Shown: positions 1 to 9,089, numbered from the stretch's first letter. The stretch: DNA of 64,000 nt from Kiloniellaceae bacterium (GCA_021776115.1 JAJFGN010000026.1:1-64000), one strand, 5' to 3'. Notes: a model not told the origin generated them from the letters alone. Numbers and translations are program-made.

Positions 1-529
1 TGCTGCCGGCGAACACGCCGGCCGAAGTGACGGTAAGCGCCTGGCTGAAGCTGCCGGCGGTGGTCCAGGCCGTGCCGTCGGCCGAGTACTCGAAGGTCCA
101 GGTATCGCCGACACGGTCGGCGCGCAGGTAGGAGGCCGACCCGGCGGCGATATTGAGGTCGAACATGGGGCTCGAGGAGCCGTTAAGGGTGACCGCCGCG
201 AAGATGTGCAGTTGGGCGCCGTCGCTGTAGGTATCGAAGCGGATCCAGTTATTGGCGTCCTGCTCGATCAGCAGGCCCTGCATCTGGTATTGCTGCGTGG
301 GCGCGCTGAGGAACTTCGCTTCGATGCCGAAGTCCTCGTTGGCCGCCGTCTGCATCATCCGCACGGCATTGTTGGTATGCCAGGGATCGTAGCTGCCTTG
401 CGGCACTACCAGCTCAAGGTAGGCGTCGGTACTATCCGCGCTTAGCTGGTAGCTGCCTGCTGGGCCCGCGAAAAGCCAATAACCGCCTAAAAGGCTGCCG
501 CTGAAATCGTCACTCGTGAAACTCAACAT
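1..529 (-). CDS. Lectin/glucanase-fold (DUF1349-like) protein, N-terminal part
   Basis: This open frame starts at ATG 529 and runs off the left edge, so only about 176 residues are visible. It begins with a DDFSGSLLGGYW stretch, followed by alternating beta-strand-like segments including IEQDANNWIRFDTY and WTFEYSADGTAWTTAG. That pattern is typical of concanavalin-A-like lectin/glucanase domains of the DUF1349 type, which usually bind or act on carbohydrate. No signal peptide is visible at this start, so if the protein is exported it may use a C-terminal signal (for example type I secretion) that lies outside the window. This last point is inference. The fold call is fairly good; any enzyme activity is unknown. 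Confidence 0.6.
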   Translation of the reverse strand, partial: MLSFTSDDFSGSLLGGYWLFAGPAGSYQLSADSTDAYLELVVPQGSYDPWHTNNAVRMMQTAANEDFGIEAKFLSAPTQQYQMQGLLIEQDANNWIRFDTYSDGAQLHIFAAVTLNGSSSPMFDLNIAAGSASYLRADRVGDTWTFEYSADGTAWTTAGSFSQALTVTSAGVFAGS

Positions 530-1423
530 AACTAAATTCCCCAGACCCAAGTATTAGTTCTACTGACCCAAACCCCAGTGCGTTTTTTTTGCGCTGTTAC
601 AGCCTTCTCTCCGTAAGGCTGGATCCGAACCTCAAATAGCTAAAAACGCCTCGCTACGGCACACATGCGCGCGATACCATTCGAAGACTCTGCGGGTGGA
701 CACCTGTATCCGGCACCTTAATCCCACAAAGGCTTCTGCCCGTATGTTGATTTTGAAGGGGCTAGAAATGGCCACGGAAAAACTCAAAAAGAGCGGGGCG
801 GAAACAATCCAGGGATCCGCTGCGGTTGTTCCGCGAACAACAACCTGTCCCCCGCTTGACCCAGCCTCTACATGAGACATCCCGGTCACCCTCTCCCTGG
901 CACAAAAGAAGCTTCACAGCGCACCAAACCCAAACGGCCGGTTCCCCAACAAGAATTCCGGCGTTCATAAAGTCACATTGTGCGGACCAGTTAAATTGGT
1001 CTTGGTGTCTTTCCTGCGATCTTCAGTTTGTTAAAAAATCCCTACCTAACGCAACTATAATAAATTCTATTGAAATGCAAATCAAGTGAATTAGTAGAAT
1101 CGGATAAGAATCTAGATACGGAAATGGCCCTGAATTTGAGCTTTTCCACGCCATAGTCTCGGACCAACATAGAAATCCGTAAGTCATAAGGTTAATACTA
1201 AGCCATTCCAATATTGAGTCATTTTACCGTCAGGGTTTGCCCCTTTGCGTAGGTGTCAATTCTGCTGCCTGGGTACAACCGCATTCCGAGAAGTAACGCT
1301 GTTTTCGTCTTTGCTAATATTGAATCGTTATAGTAAAACGAGTTGAGTTAAATATAGGATTTTTTACCTATCACAGATCGACGGCAAAGGTCGGATTTCG
1401 GGTAACGCAGCTATTCGGGCCTT
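530..1423. other. Long gene-free stretch with AT-rich right half
   Basis: This gap of nearly 900 bases has no open frame with convincing composition. The right half (about 1000-1400) is clearly richer in A and T than its surroundings. A weak inverted repeat, ATAGG at 1354-1358 and CCTAT at 1367-1371, lies beyond the end of the minus-strand hydrolase operon but lacks a proper U-tract, so it is only a poor terminator candidate. The promoter of the left-edge gene should lie just to the right of 529, but I could not pick out clear -10/-35 boxes. Confidence 0.5.
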
Positions 1424-2284
1424 TCAACCGCTCTCTTCGAGCCATGCGATGGTTCGGGTATGGACCTGGGTCCGCCATTCAGCGGTCGAGTAGGTATGAT
1501 TCGCGGCGTCCAAGCGGCTCACGGTCAGGTTCGCCGCTTTGCGCCAGGGTACCATGGCGGCAGATTTCAGGACCGCAGTGTCAAATTCCTGCGCCGTTAG
1601 GTCGGCTCCGCTGAGCAAAATCAGAACGCGTCCTTGAAAACGAGACAAGGCGCCGGATATCCGCGACGGTAGCGAGTTGGCAGCGATCTTCTCGCTCTGA
1701 TCTGCCGAACCGGCCTTGGCTCCAACGGTCCAAAGCATGGCCCCGAAATCTCGGATGGATTTGCCGATTTCCAACCTGCCGGTCGTCAATTTTTGCCAGA
1801 ATTCCCGCGATACGAGCCGGGCGCCGTAATAGTGGCGGATACGGGCCTGAGCTACTGATTCCGCGCTCCGCACCCAGGGATTGACGAGCGCAATAGCGCT
1901 GATTCTTGGATCGGTGGCGGCGTAGAAGGAGATGGCGGATGCACCGTCGCACAGGCCCCACATGGCAACTTCCTTCACGTCCGGCACTTGGCCAATGAAA
2001 TGGTCTATCGCGGCCTTAAGGTCCAAGGAAACGCCTTCAAAGCCGACGAACGACCCATCGCTGTCTCCCATGCCACGATAGTCGAAGCGCAGAACCGGGA
2101 ATCCCGCCGCCGCGAGATCGCGCGCAAGAAGCAAGAATTGCCTGTGGCTGCCGAGCCGGTATTGGGGCGCGCCGGGGACAATTACGACACCGCGGCTCCG
2201 CGGCTTCGCTGGTAGGTGCAGCAAGCCAATAAGCTGAGATCCATCGCATTGGAATGTCGTGGCCGTCTCTTCCACGGTGTTCAT
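1424..2284 (-). CDS. Exosortase A system-associated hydrolase 1 (alpha/beta hydrolase)
   Basis: The protein has 286 residues. The frame stays open upstream, but ATG 2284 overlaps the previous stop as ATGA and the family similarity begins here. The sequence matches the exosortase-A-associated hydrolase 1 family: VIVPGAPQYRLGSHRQF near residue 34, FDYRGMGDSDG near 67, and the nucleophile elbow WGLCDG at 109-114. The elbow carries Cys112 where most alpha/beta hydrolases have Ser. NHTY near the C-terminus could supply the catalytic His. It is the last gene of a minus-strand trio with the carrier protein and hydrolase 2. Such genes occur in loci that make extracellular polysaccharide alongside PEP-CTERM protein sorting. 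The natural substrate is unknown; a thioesterase or acyl-transfer role on the carrier protein is inference. Confidence 0.85.
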   Translation of the reverse strand: MNTVEETATTFQCDGSQLIGLLHLPAKPRSRGVVIVPGAPQYRLGSHRQFLLLARDLAAAGFPVLRFDYRGMGDSDGSFVGFEGVSLDLKAAIDHFIGQVPDVKEVAMWGLCDGASAISFYAATDPRISAIALVNPWVRSAESVAQARIRHYYGARLVSREFWQKLTTGRLEIGKSIRDFGAMLWTVGAKAGSADQSEKIAANSLPSRISGALSRFQGRVLILLSGADLTAQEFDTAVLKSAAMVPWRKAANLTVSRLDAANHTYSTAEWRTQVHTRTIAWLEESG

Positions 2285-3117
2285 CGGGCGCCAACCCAAG
2301 TTTTCACGGTCGCCTCCCAGAGCTCGGGAACCAGGACAGCCTCCTCGGTCCAGACCTGGAGGGCCCAGAAAGGTGGCCCAACAATGGTGTGTTGTCGAAG
2401 GTTGGCCCCTTCGGCCTGCCATGCTGCCGCAATCTTGGTCGCCGCCGGCGGGAGGCTGGAGTCTGTTTGCGGGACCAGTTCGAACCAGTCGACCCGACAG
2501 TTCGTTCTTGGCGCGAGATTTGCGAGGTCGGCGGCGTCGATTGCCTCGGCTAGCGGCGATGGAAGGGTATAGCCCGCCACCTCCAAGGTACCATCTGCCG
2601 ACAGGGCTTTTCGTAGGTTGTTCGTCGACTCGCTCGGACCGCCTTTTCCCATTGCGGCGGCCACACGCACACGCAGGAATTGATCGAGCATACGGCGGCC
2701 CCGTGCGACTGGTTGCCAAAGGACGATGCGCTCCACCCGTTCCGGCGCCCGCTGGGCTGCCTCCATGGCGAGCAAACCGCCCAACCGCAGCCCCCACAGC
2801 CCAATGGGACCACCGCATTGACCCACCAGCCAATCCATGGCGGCGATGATGTCGCCGATCCAGTTCTCCCAGCGGGCGTCCTGGAAACTTCCCTCGCTGT
2901 CGCCCGTGCCGTAGAGGTCGAGCAATAAAACGCCGACCCCCTGTTTGGAGAGCTGTCGTGCCTGCAGCGTCGCCATACGGCGCGACTGATTCATCTCCTC
3001 CGCGAACGGCGGCACATAAACCAGTCCGCCACGATTCTGTTGGTGCGGGACCGGCGGAAAATAGATCGCGAATAAGCGTCCGGTCGGACCTTCCAAGAAT
3101 AGGGGCTGGAACGTCAT
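2281..3117 (-). CDS. Exosortase A system-associated hydrolase 2 (alpha/beta hydrolase)
   Basis: The protein has 278 residues and starts at ATG 3117, 31 bases after the carrier-protein gene. It carries family signatures of exosortase-A-associated hydrolase 2: YVPPFAEEMNQSRRM at 34-48, LLDLYGTGDSEG at 65-76, and LWGLRLGG at 107-114. At the elbow the usual nucleophile Ser is replaced by Arg111, so a classical Ser hydrolase mechanism is not possible from this motif. It may be a non-hydrolytic partner of hydrolase 1, or it may use another residue. The stop overlaps the start of hydrolase 1 by four bases, so the two are translationally coupled. Confidence 0.85.
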   Translation of the reverse strand: MTFQPLFLEGPTGRLFAIYFPPVPHQQNRGGLVYVPPFAEEMNQSRRMATLQARQLSKQGVGVLLLDLYGTGDSEGSFQDARWENWIGDIIAAMDWLVGQCGGPIGLWGLRLGGLLAMEAAQRAPERVERIVLWQPVARGRRMLDQFLRVRVAAAMGKGGPSESTNNLRKALSADGTLEVAGYTLPSPLAEAIDAADLANLAPRTNCRVDWFELVPQTDSSLPPAATKIAAAWQAEGANLRQHTIVGPPFWALQVWTEEAVLVPELWEATVKTWVGAR

Positions 3118-3148
3118 GGCCGTTGCAAGGGCGTGAGCGCGCGCTGTG

Positions 3149-3400
3149 CTAGGCGGCCAGCTTGAGGTCCACGAACTCGGTTAGGCTGCCAACCGTCTCG
3201 AACAACTCCCCCGTAATCTCATCGTCCTCGACGGTGAGATCGAATCGTTCCTCCAAAGCCGCAATCAGGGTAACGACCGCCATGGAATCCAGCTCGGGGA
3301 GGCTGCCGAACAAAGGGGTTGAGGCGTCGAAGTTGCTGGCCCGATCGCCCAACTGTAGGGTGTCCCTCAGGACGGTTTTAACTTCATCAAGTGTTGCCAT
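3149..3400 (-). CDS. Acyl carrier protein of the exosortase A-linked cluster
   Basis: This 83-residue acidic protein of carrier-protein size has the phosphopantetheine attachment motif LDSM at about residues 46-49, in PELDSMAVVTLIAALE, and the usual four-helix spacing. It is first in the minus-strand operon with hydrolases 2 and 1, and is divergent from the GNAT/ligase/decarboxylase genes across a 178-base gap that must hold both promoters. The adjacent AMP-forming ligase probably loads an acyl or aminoacyl group onto its prosthetic arm. That pairing is inferred from context. It is not the housekeeping AcpP, which normally sits among the fab genes. Confidence 0.85.
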   Translation of the reverse strand: MATLDEVKTVLRDTLQLGDRASNFDASTPLFGSLPELDSMAVVTLIAALEERFDLTVEDDEITGELFETVGSLTEFVDLKLAA

Positions 3401-3578
3401 GAGTCGCGGACCTGCTCAATTTATGCCTCGGAAAATCGGGGGCAGAACTTAACCACAATACGTTACGGAAGCGTGTTTGCCGCATCCCCGCCAGGGGATC
3501 GCCCGCCTGTATAACAGAATACCCAGGCGAGTGAAGCCATCTGGTTGAGCCCTGGCTGCAGATGGAGGAGTCTTCCCG

Positions 3579-4274
3579 GTGCTGGTCAAGCTGCTGGACA
3601 GTCTACGAGAGTTCGGAGCCGTAAATGGGGCGCTTTATCTCGTCGCCAGGGCCTTCGATCGCTTGGGCGGGGCGGTTCGGCTTTACCGCTACATCATTGT
3701 CGCTCAACCGGTTCCAAGAGGCGCACTACTGGGCCCCCGCCGTGGCCAGTCGATTGCGGTTCGGCAGGTCGGCCCGGGCGATTCGGCGATGGCCGCGATG
3801 CCCCTGGACGCTAGGGCCCTGGATTTTCGATTCGGTCAGGATGCGGTGTGCTTCGGCGCGTTTCAGGCGGATGAAATGGTCGGCTGCATCTGGCTCTGCC
3901 TGGGGCCTTACCTGGAGGACGAGGTTCGCTGCCGCTTCAGGCCAGAACCCGCCGGCAAGGTGTCTTGGGATTTCGATATCTATATCCGGCCCGATTTTCG
4001 GACAGGCTTGGTATTCGCGCGGCTTTGGGATACCGCCAACGCTTTCCTGCGGGATCGCGGCGTGACGTGGTCTTTCAGTCGGATTTCGGCCTTCAAGCCA
4101 CGCTCTCTGGCGTCTCACAGCCGCCTGGGCGCCCGTCCGCTCGGGTCCGCGACCTTCCTGTGCGCCGGTCAGTGGCAGTTCTTAGTTTCGCGTTTTCGCC
4201 CGTATCTATCTTTGTCCTTGGGTCCGCGTAGTGTTCCCGAAATATTTCTTTGGTCGCCCAAGGACGGCATGTGA
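3579..4274 (+). CDS. GNAT-like acetyltransferase-fold protein, function unknown
   Basis: The protein has 231 residues. It starts with GTG at 3579, preceded by GGAGG at 3565-3569. The central part (about residues 85-175) resembles a degenerate GNAT N-acyltransferase: a Gly/Cys-rich strand ADEMVGCIWLCLG, then DFDIYIRPDFRTGLVFARLWDTANAFLRDRG, which aligns with the acetyl-CoA loop and following helix. The usual Q/RxxGxG/A loop is not clean, so activity is uncertain. It leads the plus-strand genes of the exosortase-linked set and may modify or transfer the group carried by the carrier protein. That role is inference. Confidence 0.5.
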   Translation: MLVKLLDSLREFGAVNGALYLVARAFDRLGGAVRLYRYIIVAQPVPRGALLGPRRGQSIAVRQVGPGDSAMAAMPLDARALDFRFGQDAVCFGAFQADEMVGCIWLCLGPYLEDEVRCRFRPEPAGKVSWDFDIYIRPDFRTGLVFARLWDTANAFLRDRGVTWSFSRISAFKPRSLASHSRLGARPLGSATFLCAGQWQFLVSRFRPYLSLSLGPRSVPEIFLWSPKDGM

Positions 4275-4362
4275 TATGGCGGTGCGGAATACCAGCGAAT
4301 CGGCAAAAGATTAACAAAAATAATCCAATATTAATTGTCGAAGATTTATATTGCGCGGCAAC

Positions 4363-5964
4363 ATGAGCGAGCTTGTCCATCATCTGATCGAGCACGGGGC
4401 GTCCCGCTGGCCTGACAGGCCGGCGCTGGCGTTTCGGCGCGATCGCCTGAGTTATGCGGAGCTCCGCGACAAAACGCTGGGTGTTGCTAGCGGCTTGGCC
4501 GATCTCGGTCTGGGTCGAGAGGATCGTGTCGCGGTCTATATGGAGAAGCGGATTGAAACCGTAGCCGCCCTGTTCGCGGCGACAAGGGCGGGGGGTGCGT
4601 TTGTCCCGGTCAACCCCATTCTGCGGCCCCATCAGGTGGGGTATATCCTGCGCGATTGTAACGTCCGTGTCCTGATCACGACGCCGCAGCGCGCGCGCGA
4701 TTTGGGTGAAGAGCTGGCGGCCTGTCCAGATCTGCGCTGCCTTGTCGTGGTTGGATCCGTACCCGACGGTCTTCCCCCGTGCGATCTGCGTGTTGTGACC
4801 TGGGACGAGGTGATTGGCGGGGCCGAGGCCACCAGCATCGCCCCGCCCCGGATCATCGATACCGATATGGCGGCGATTCTATACACCTCGGGCAGTACGG
4901 GAAGCCCCAAGGGTGTGGTTTTGTCACACCGCAATATCGTCGCTGGCGCGAAAAGCGTCTCCCAGTATCTTGAGAACACGGCGGAAGACCGTATCTTGTC
5001 GATACTGCCCCTAAGTTTCGACGCTGGGCTAAGCCAGCTCACCACGGGGTTTCACGTGGGTGCCGAAATCGTCCTGATGAACTATCTCTTACCCAAGGAC
5101 GTGGTGCGGATCTGTGCCGAGGCCAAGATCACCGGATTGACTTGTGTGCCGCCGCTTTGGATACAACTTACCGAGCAGAAATGGCCGCCGGAAGCGTCGG
5201 AGTCTCTACGTTATTTCGCCAACACCGGCGGGCATATGCCGAAATCTCTACTCGACAGCTTGAGGGGTATCTTTCCCGGCGCCAAGCCGTTCCTGATGTA
5301 CGGATTGACCGAGGCGTTTCGCTCGACCTATCTGGACCCGGCGGAAGTGGACCGCCGCCCGAATTCCATCGGCAAGGCAATTCCCAATGCCGAAATTCTG
5401 GTCGCACGAGAGGACGGCACGCTCTGCGGTCCCGGCGAAGACGGTGAACTGGTCCATCGTGGCGCCCTGGTCGCCATGGGCTATTGGAACGATCCTGAGC
5501 GCACGGCCGAGCGGTTCCGGCCGGCGCCGTCACGCGACCCGGCGCTACCCTTGCCGGAAATTGCTGTTTGGTCGGGCGATATCGTTCATGCCGACGAGGA
5601 AGGCTTTCTTTACTTCGTCGGCCGGCGCGACGAGATGATCAAGTCGTCCGGCTACCGGATTAGTCCAAGCGAGATCGAGGAGATCTTCTATCAATCCGGC
5701 TTGGCGAAAGAGGCGGTCGCCCTCGGCCCGCCGCATCCGAGATTAGGACAGGGCATTGTTGTTGTCGCGTCGCCGGTCGACGGCCAAGCCCTAGACGCCG
5801 ACGCCCTTCTGGATATGTGCCGTCAGCAACTTCCCAGATTTATGGTTCCGGAAATCATCGCGGAGCGCGCGGGTTTGCCGCGCGGCCCGAATGGCAAAAT
5901 CGACCGGGCCGCGCTCAAGAAAGAATTTATGGATATATTCAATGAGCCTAAACATGCCCGCTGA
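4363..5964 (+). CDS. Acyl-CoA ligase (AMP-forming), exosortase A system-associated
   Basis: This ANL-superfamily adenylating enzyme has 533 residues from ATG 4363; a TTG twelve bases upstream is possible. Core motifs are all present: the phosphate loop YTSGSTGSPKGVV, MYGLTEAFRSTY, SGDIV with FVGRRDEMIKSSGYRI, and the catalytic Lys in PNGKIDRAAL near the C-terminus. It should form an acyl-AMP and pass the acyl group to CoA or to the carrier protein encoded at 3149-3400. It matches the family that recurs in exosortase-A loci next to a PLP decarboxylase and an amidotransferase. The upstream 88-base gap is AT-rich and may hold a separate promoter. Confidence 0.88.
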   Translation: MSELVHHLIEHGASRWPDRPALAFRRDRLSYAELRDKTLGVASGLADLGLGREDRVAVYMEKRIETVAALFAATRAGGAFVPVNPILRPHQVGYILRDCNVRVLITTPQRARDLGEELAACPDLRCLVVVGSVPDGLPPCDLRVVTWDEVIGGAEATSIAPPRIIDTDMAAILYTSGSTGSPKGVVLSHRNIVAGAKSVSQYLENTAEDRILSILPLSFDAGLSQLTTGFHVGAEIVLMNYLLPKDVVRICAEAKITGLTCVPPLWIQLTEQKWPPEASESLRYFANTGGHMPKSLLDSLRGIFPGAKPFLMYGLTEAFRSTYLDPAEVDRRPNSIGKAIPNAEILVAREDGTLCGPGEDGELVHRGALVAMGYWNDPERTAERFRPAPSRDPALPLPEIAVWSGDIVHADEEGFLYFVGRRDEMIKSSGYRISPSEIEEIFYQSGLAKEAVALGPPHPRLGQGIVVVASPVDGQALDADALLDMCRQQLPRFMVPEIIAERAGLPRGPNGKIDRAALKKEFMDIFNEPKHAR

Positions 5965-7192
5965 TACCCCACAGCGCCATCCAGCCATAACGGGATATGC
6001 GATACGCGACAATTGCCTGGTTATCGGCGACACCCCCGTGACGCGCCTTGCGAGCCAGATCGGCGCGACCCCATTCTACGCCCACGACCGCAGCCGCCTA
6101 GATGCGCGTATCGAGTTGTTGCGGCACTACCTTCCCGATGGGGTTAACCTGAACTATGCCGTCAAGGCCAATCCGATGCCCGCCATCGTGCAGCATCTCT
6201 CTGGGTTGGTTGACGGTTTTGACGTGGCCTCCGCCAAAGAAATGCAGACGGCCCTCGATACGCCCATGCCGGCCAAGCGGATCAGCTTTGCCGGGCCGGG
6301 GAAGACGCCCCAGGAACTGGACCGGGCCGTGGCGGCCGGAATTACCATCGCCATGGAATCGGAAACCGAAATGCGCACAATTTCGGCGGCGGCGGATCGC
6401 CAAGGTTTGCGGCCACGTGTAGTGATTCGTGTCAATCCGGATTTCGATCTCAAGTCCTCGGGCATGCGTATGGGCGGTGGTCCAAAGCAATTCGGGGTCG
6501 ACGCCGAGCGGGTCCCGCAAATGTTGGGACACCTGGCCAAGCTCGATCTTGAGTTTGTTGGCTTCCACATTTTCGCGGGGTCGCAGAATCTGGACGTTCA
6601 GAGCCTTTGCGAGACCCAGATAAAGACAGCGGATTTGGCGCTTGCGCTGGCCAAGCATGCGCCGGCACCGGTGCGCCACCTGAACATGGGGGGCGGGCTC
6701 GGCATTCCCTATTTTCCGAAAGACCAGCCACTCGATTTGGAACCGATCGGCGCGAATTTGGCTGAGGTTCTGACCCGCATCGGGTCCGATTTACCCGAGG
6801 CGCGGGTGATGATTGAGCTGGGCCGCTTTATCGTTGGCGAGGCCGGTGTTTATGTGGCCCGGATCATTGATCGCAAGGAATCGCGTGGCGAGGTGTTCCT
6901 GATTACGGACGGCGGTTTGCATCATCAACTCGCCGCCTCAGGCAATTTCGGCCAAGTTATCCGCCGGAACTACCCGGTCGCGATCGCCAATCGTATGAAC
7001 GAAGCCCCACAGGAAACAGCCAACGTGGTCGGGTGTCTGTGTACGCCCTTGGACCTCTTGGCGAACAAGGTCGAGCTTCCGCGTGCGGAAATAGGCGACC
7101 TTGTCGTCGTGTTCCAATCTGGCGCCTACGGTCTGTCGGCGAGCCCAATGGAATTCCTAAGCCACCCGCGGCCAGCCGAGATTTTGGTTTGA
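5942..7192 (+). CDS. PLP-dependent decarboxylase, exosortase A system-associated
   Basis: The protein has 416 residues from ATG 5942, overlapping the ligase gene by 23 bases. It belongs to fold-type III (diaminopimelate/ornithine decarboxylase-like): YAVKANP near residue 72 supplies the PLP Lys, HIFAGSQ lies in the barrel, MGGGLGIPY binds the phosphate, and VGCLCTPLD near the C-terminus carries the Cys that completes the active site of the neighbouring subunit. It probably decarboxylates an amino acid or derivative that is also the substrate of the linked ligase. Substrate identity cannot be read from the sequence. Diaminopimelate decarboxylase proper (lysA) is the main alternative, but the neighbourhood argues against it. 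Confidence 0.88.
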   Translation: MSLNMPADTPQRHPAITGYAIRDNCLVIGDTPVTRLASQIGATPFYAHDRSRLDARIELLRHYLPDGVNLNYAVKANPMPAIVQHLSGLVDGFDVASAKEMQTALDTPMPAKRISFAGPGKTPQELDRAVAAGITIAMESETEMRTISAAADRQGLRPRVVIRVNPDFDLKSSGMRMGGGPKQFGVDAERVPQMLGHLAKLDLEFVGFHIFAGSQNLDVQSLCETQIKTADLALALAKHAPAPVRHLNMGGGLGIPYFPKDQPLDLEPIGANLAEVLTRIGSDLPEARVMIELGRFIVGEAGVYVARIIDRKESRGEVFLITDGGLHHQLAASGNFGQVIRRNYPVAIANRMNEAPQETANVVGCLCTPLDLLANKVELPRAEIGDLVVVFQSGAYGLSASPMEFLSHPRPAEILV

Positions 7193-7214
7193 CACCTGGG
7201 ATAGGGAGACCTTC

Positions 7215-9062
7215 ATGACCGGCCTTTGCGGCTGGGTCGGTGCTTCCTCGGCCACTACCTCACCAGAACAAATGCTCGCAAAGATGGCGCGGGCGTTGCC
7301 CGCGTCCCCGGGAAGCGAGAGCGGGTCCCAAGCGGCGGCCGCGGTCGGGTTGCATGTTCGGGGGATTGCCGGGCGCAGCGGGCTGGAGGCCGCCAGTGGT
7401 CACTGGGCTGCGATCGAGGGGTACCCGCGCTGGACAACGGCGGAACTGGCCAGCCTGGCTGCTGAGAAGGGTCACGGGGCGGCGCTCTGGGAAGCGTATC
7501 ACCGTCACGGGGCCCAACTTCTACAATACCTTGCTGGGCCCTTTTCGCTCGCTGTGATCGAACCCGAATCGCAGCTCGCCTTGCTCGCCGTTGACCGCTT
7601 CGGCGTGCATACGATGTGTTGGGCGCAGCCCCAGGACGGTGGCTTGACCTTCGGTTCGACGACCCAGGCCGTGCGCGCGCACCCCTCCACGATCTCGACA
7701 ATTACGCCGCAGGGGATTTATGAGTTTTTGTATTGCTATGTTTGTCCGGCCCCCACGACGATCTACCGGGAACAAAGCAAATTATTGCCGGCACAGTGTC
7801 TCATTTACGAGAACGGCCAGGCTCGGACCGAGTCGTATTGGCGCATGCCTTATGTCGAAGACGGTCCTGGCCGCCTTGACGATCTCACGCGTGAACTCCA
7901 TGACCGTCTAGAGCAGGCCACCCGCCGCATGGTCGAAGGTGAAAACCTTGAGCGTGCCGGCGCTTTCTTAAGCGGCGGTTTAGACAGCTCTACGGTCGCC
8001 GGCATGATGCGGCGCGTTACCGAGCGCTCCCCAAAGACGTTCACGGTGGTCTTCGAAAAAGGACCGTACGACGAATCCTACTATGCCGATATCGCGGCGC
8101 GCCACTTCGATGCGAAGCGTTACGACTATCAGCTCACACCACGCGATGTTCTCGACCTGATACCGGAGGTCGCCAGAGTTTTCGATGAGCCCTTTGGCAA
8201 CTCCTCGGCGATCCCCGCCTACTACTGTGCTAAGGCCGCGCGGGAAAATGGCATTGAGGTTCTGCTGGCTGGCGACGGTGGGGACGAGTTGTTCGGGGGC
8301 AACGAGCGCTATGTGTCCCAGAAGGTCTTTGAGTCTTACGACAAAATACCGGCGGCGATTCGTGCGTTGGCGATCGAGTCGATCGCTTCCCGGCTGGCGC
8401 CTCTGGGCGGACCGTTTCGCAAGGCGCGCAACTTTATCAGGTTAGCCCAGGCTGGTTTGCCCAAACGGTTAGAGGCTTACAATTTTTGGGATTCGGTCGA
8501 ACTCCAGCAGGTGTTCACCCCGGAATGTTTAACCGAAATCGACCCCGGCGGGCCGCTTGAACACCGGCGCCAAATTTACCAACAGGCCGGATCGGGCGAC
8601 CTGGTCCAACGGATGATGCATTACGACCTGACCGTCGCCCTTGCGGACAACGATCTGCGCAAGGTCAGCCGCATGTGCGAACTAGCGGGCGTTCGCGTTC
8701 GCTATCCTTACCTCGATGAGGACCTTGCCGAGTTTTCGGCGCGGATCCCGCCCGCGTTGCTAATCAAGGGCCGACAGCTTCGATACTTCTACAAGGAAGC
8801 GATGCGTGGCTTCCTTCCGCCCGAAACCCTTTCGAAGGCGAAACACGGTTTTGGTATGCCTTTCGAAGAGTGGGTCAAACAGGATGCAGGCCTGCGCGCC
8901 TTGGCGCGCGACGCTCTCATGGCTTTTAAGACGCGCGGATACTTTAGAGACTCATTTATTCAGGATATCGTCGACGCGCACGCACACCAGGACCGCTCGC
9001 CTTACGATGGCATCGTCTGGGATATCGTGATGCTAGAATTGTGGCTTCAAGCACACAAATAA
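7215..9062 (+). CDS. Asparagine synthase-like amidotransferase of the exosortase A cluster
   Basis: The protein has 615 residues and starts at ATG 7215 after GGGAG. It has a class-II glutamine amidotransferase-like N-terminus and a C-terminal synthetase half with the PP-loop LSGGLDSSTV at about residue 250, followed by LAGDGGDELFGG. It should adenylate a carboxylate and transfer ammonia to it. The N-terminus reads MTGLCGWVG, so the Cys sits at position 5 and not directly after Met. Unless a propeptide is removed, the glutaminase nucleophile would not be N-terminal. It is last in the plus-strand set, and converges on the flippase gene with only 27 bases between stops. Confidence 0.85.
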   Translation: MTGLCGWVGASSATTSPEQMLAKMARALPASPGSESGSQAAAAVGLHVRGIAGRSGLEAASGHWAAIEGYPRWTTAELASLAAEKGHGAALWEAYHRHGAQLLQYLAGPFSLAVIEPESQLALLAVDRFGVHTMCWAQPQDGGLTFGSTTQAVRAHPSTISTITPQGIYEFLYCYVCPAPTTIYREQSKLLPAQCLIYENGQARTESYWRMPYVEDGPGRLDDLTRELHDRLEQATRRMVEGENLERAGAFLSGGLDSSTVAGMMRRVTERSPKTFTVVFEKGPYDESYYADIAARHFDAKRYDYQLTPRDVLDLIPEVARVFDEPFGNSSAIPAYYCAKAARENGIEVLLAGDGGDELFGGNERYVSQKVFESYDKIPAAIRALAIESIASRLAPLGGPFRKARNFIRLAQAGLPKRLEAYNFWDSVELQQVFTPECLTEIDPGGPLEHRRQIYQQAGSGDLVQRMMHYDLTVALADNDLRKVSRMCELAGVRVRYPYLDEDLAEFSARIPPALLIKGRQLRYFYKEAMRGFLPPETLSKAKHGFGMPFEEWVKQDAGLRALARDALMAFKTRGYFRDSFIQDIVDAHAHQDRSPYDGIVWDIVMLELWLQAHK

Positions 9063-9089
9063 GGGCGCCAAGAAAGATTGGTCAGGCCC

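Noticed and set aside
826-1089. An 87-codon plus-strand frame in the left gap
   Set aside because: There is no clear ribosome-binding site, motif or coding-like composition.
2285-2833. N-terminal extension of the hydrolase 1 frame to 2833
   Set aside because: It overlaps the whole C-terminal half of hydrolase 2, and family similarity begins at ATG 2284 with an ATGA overlap.
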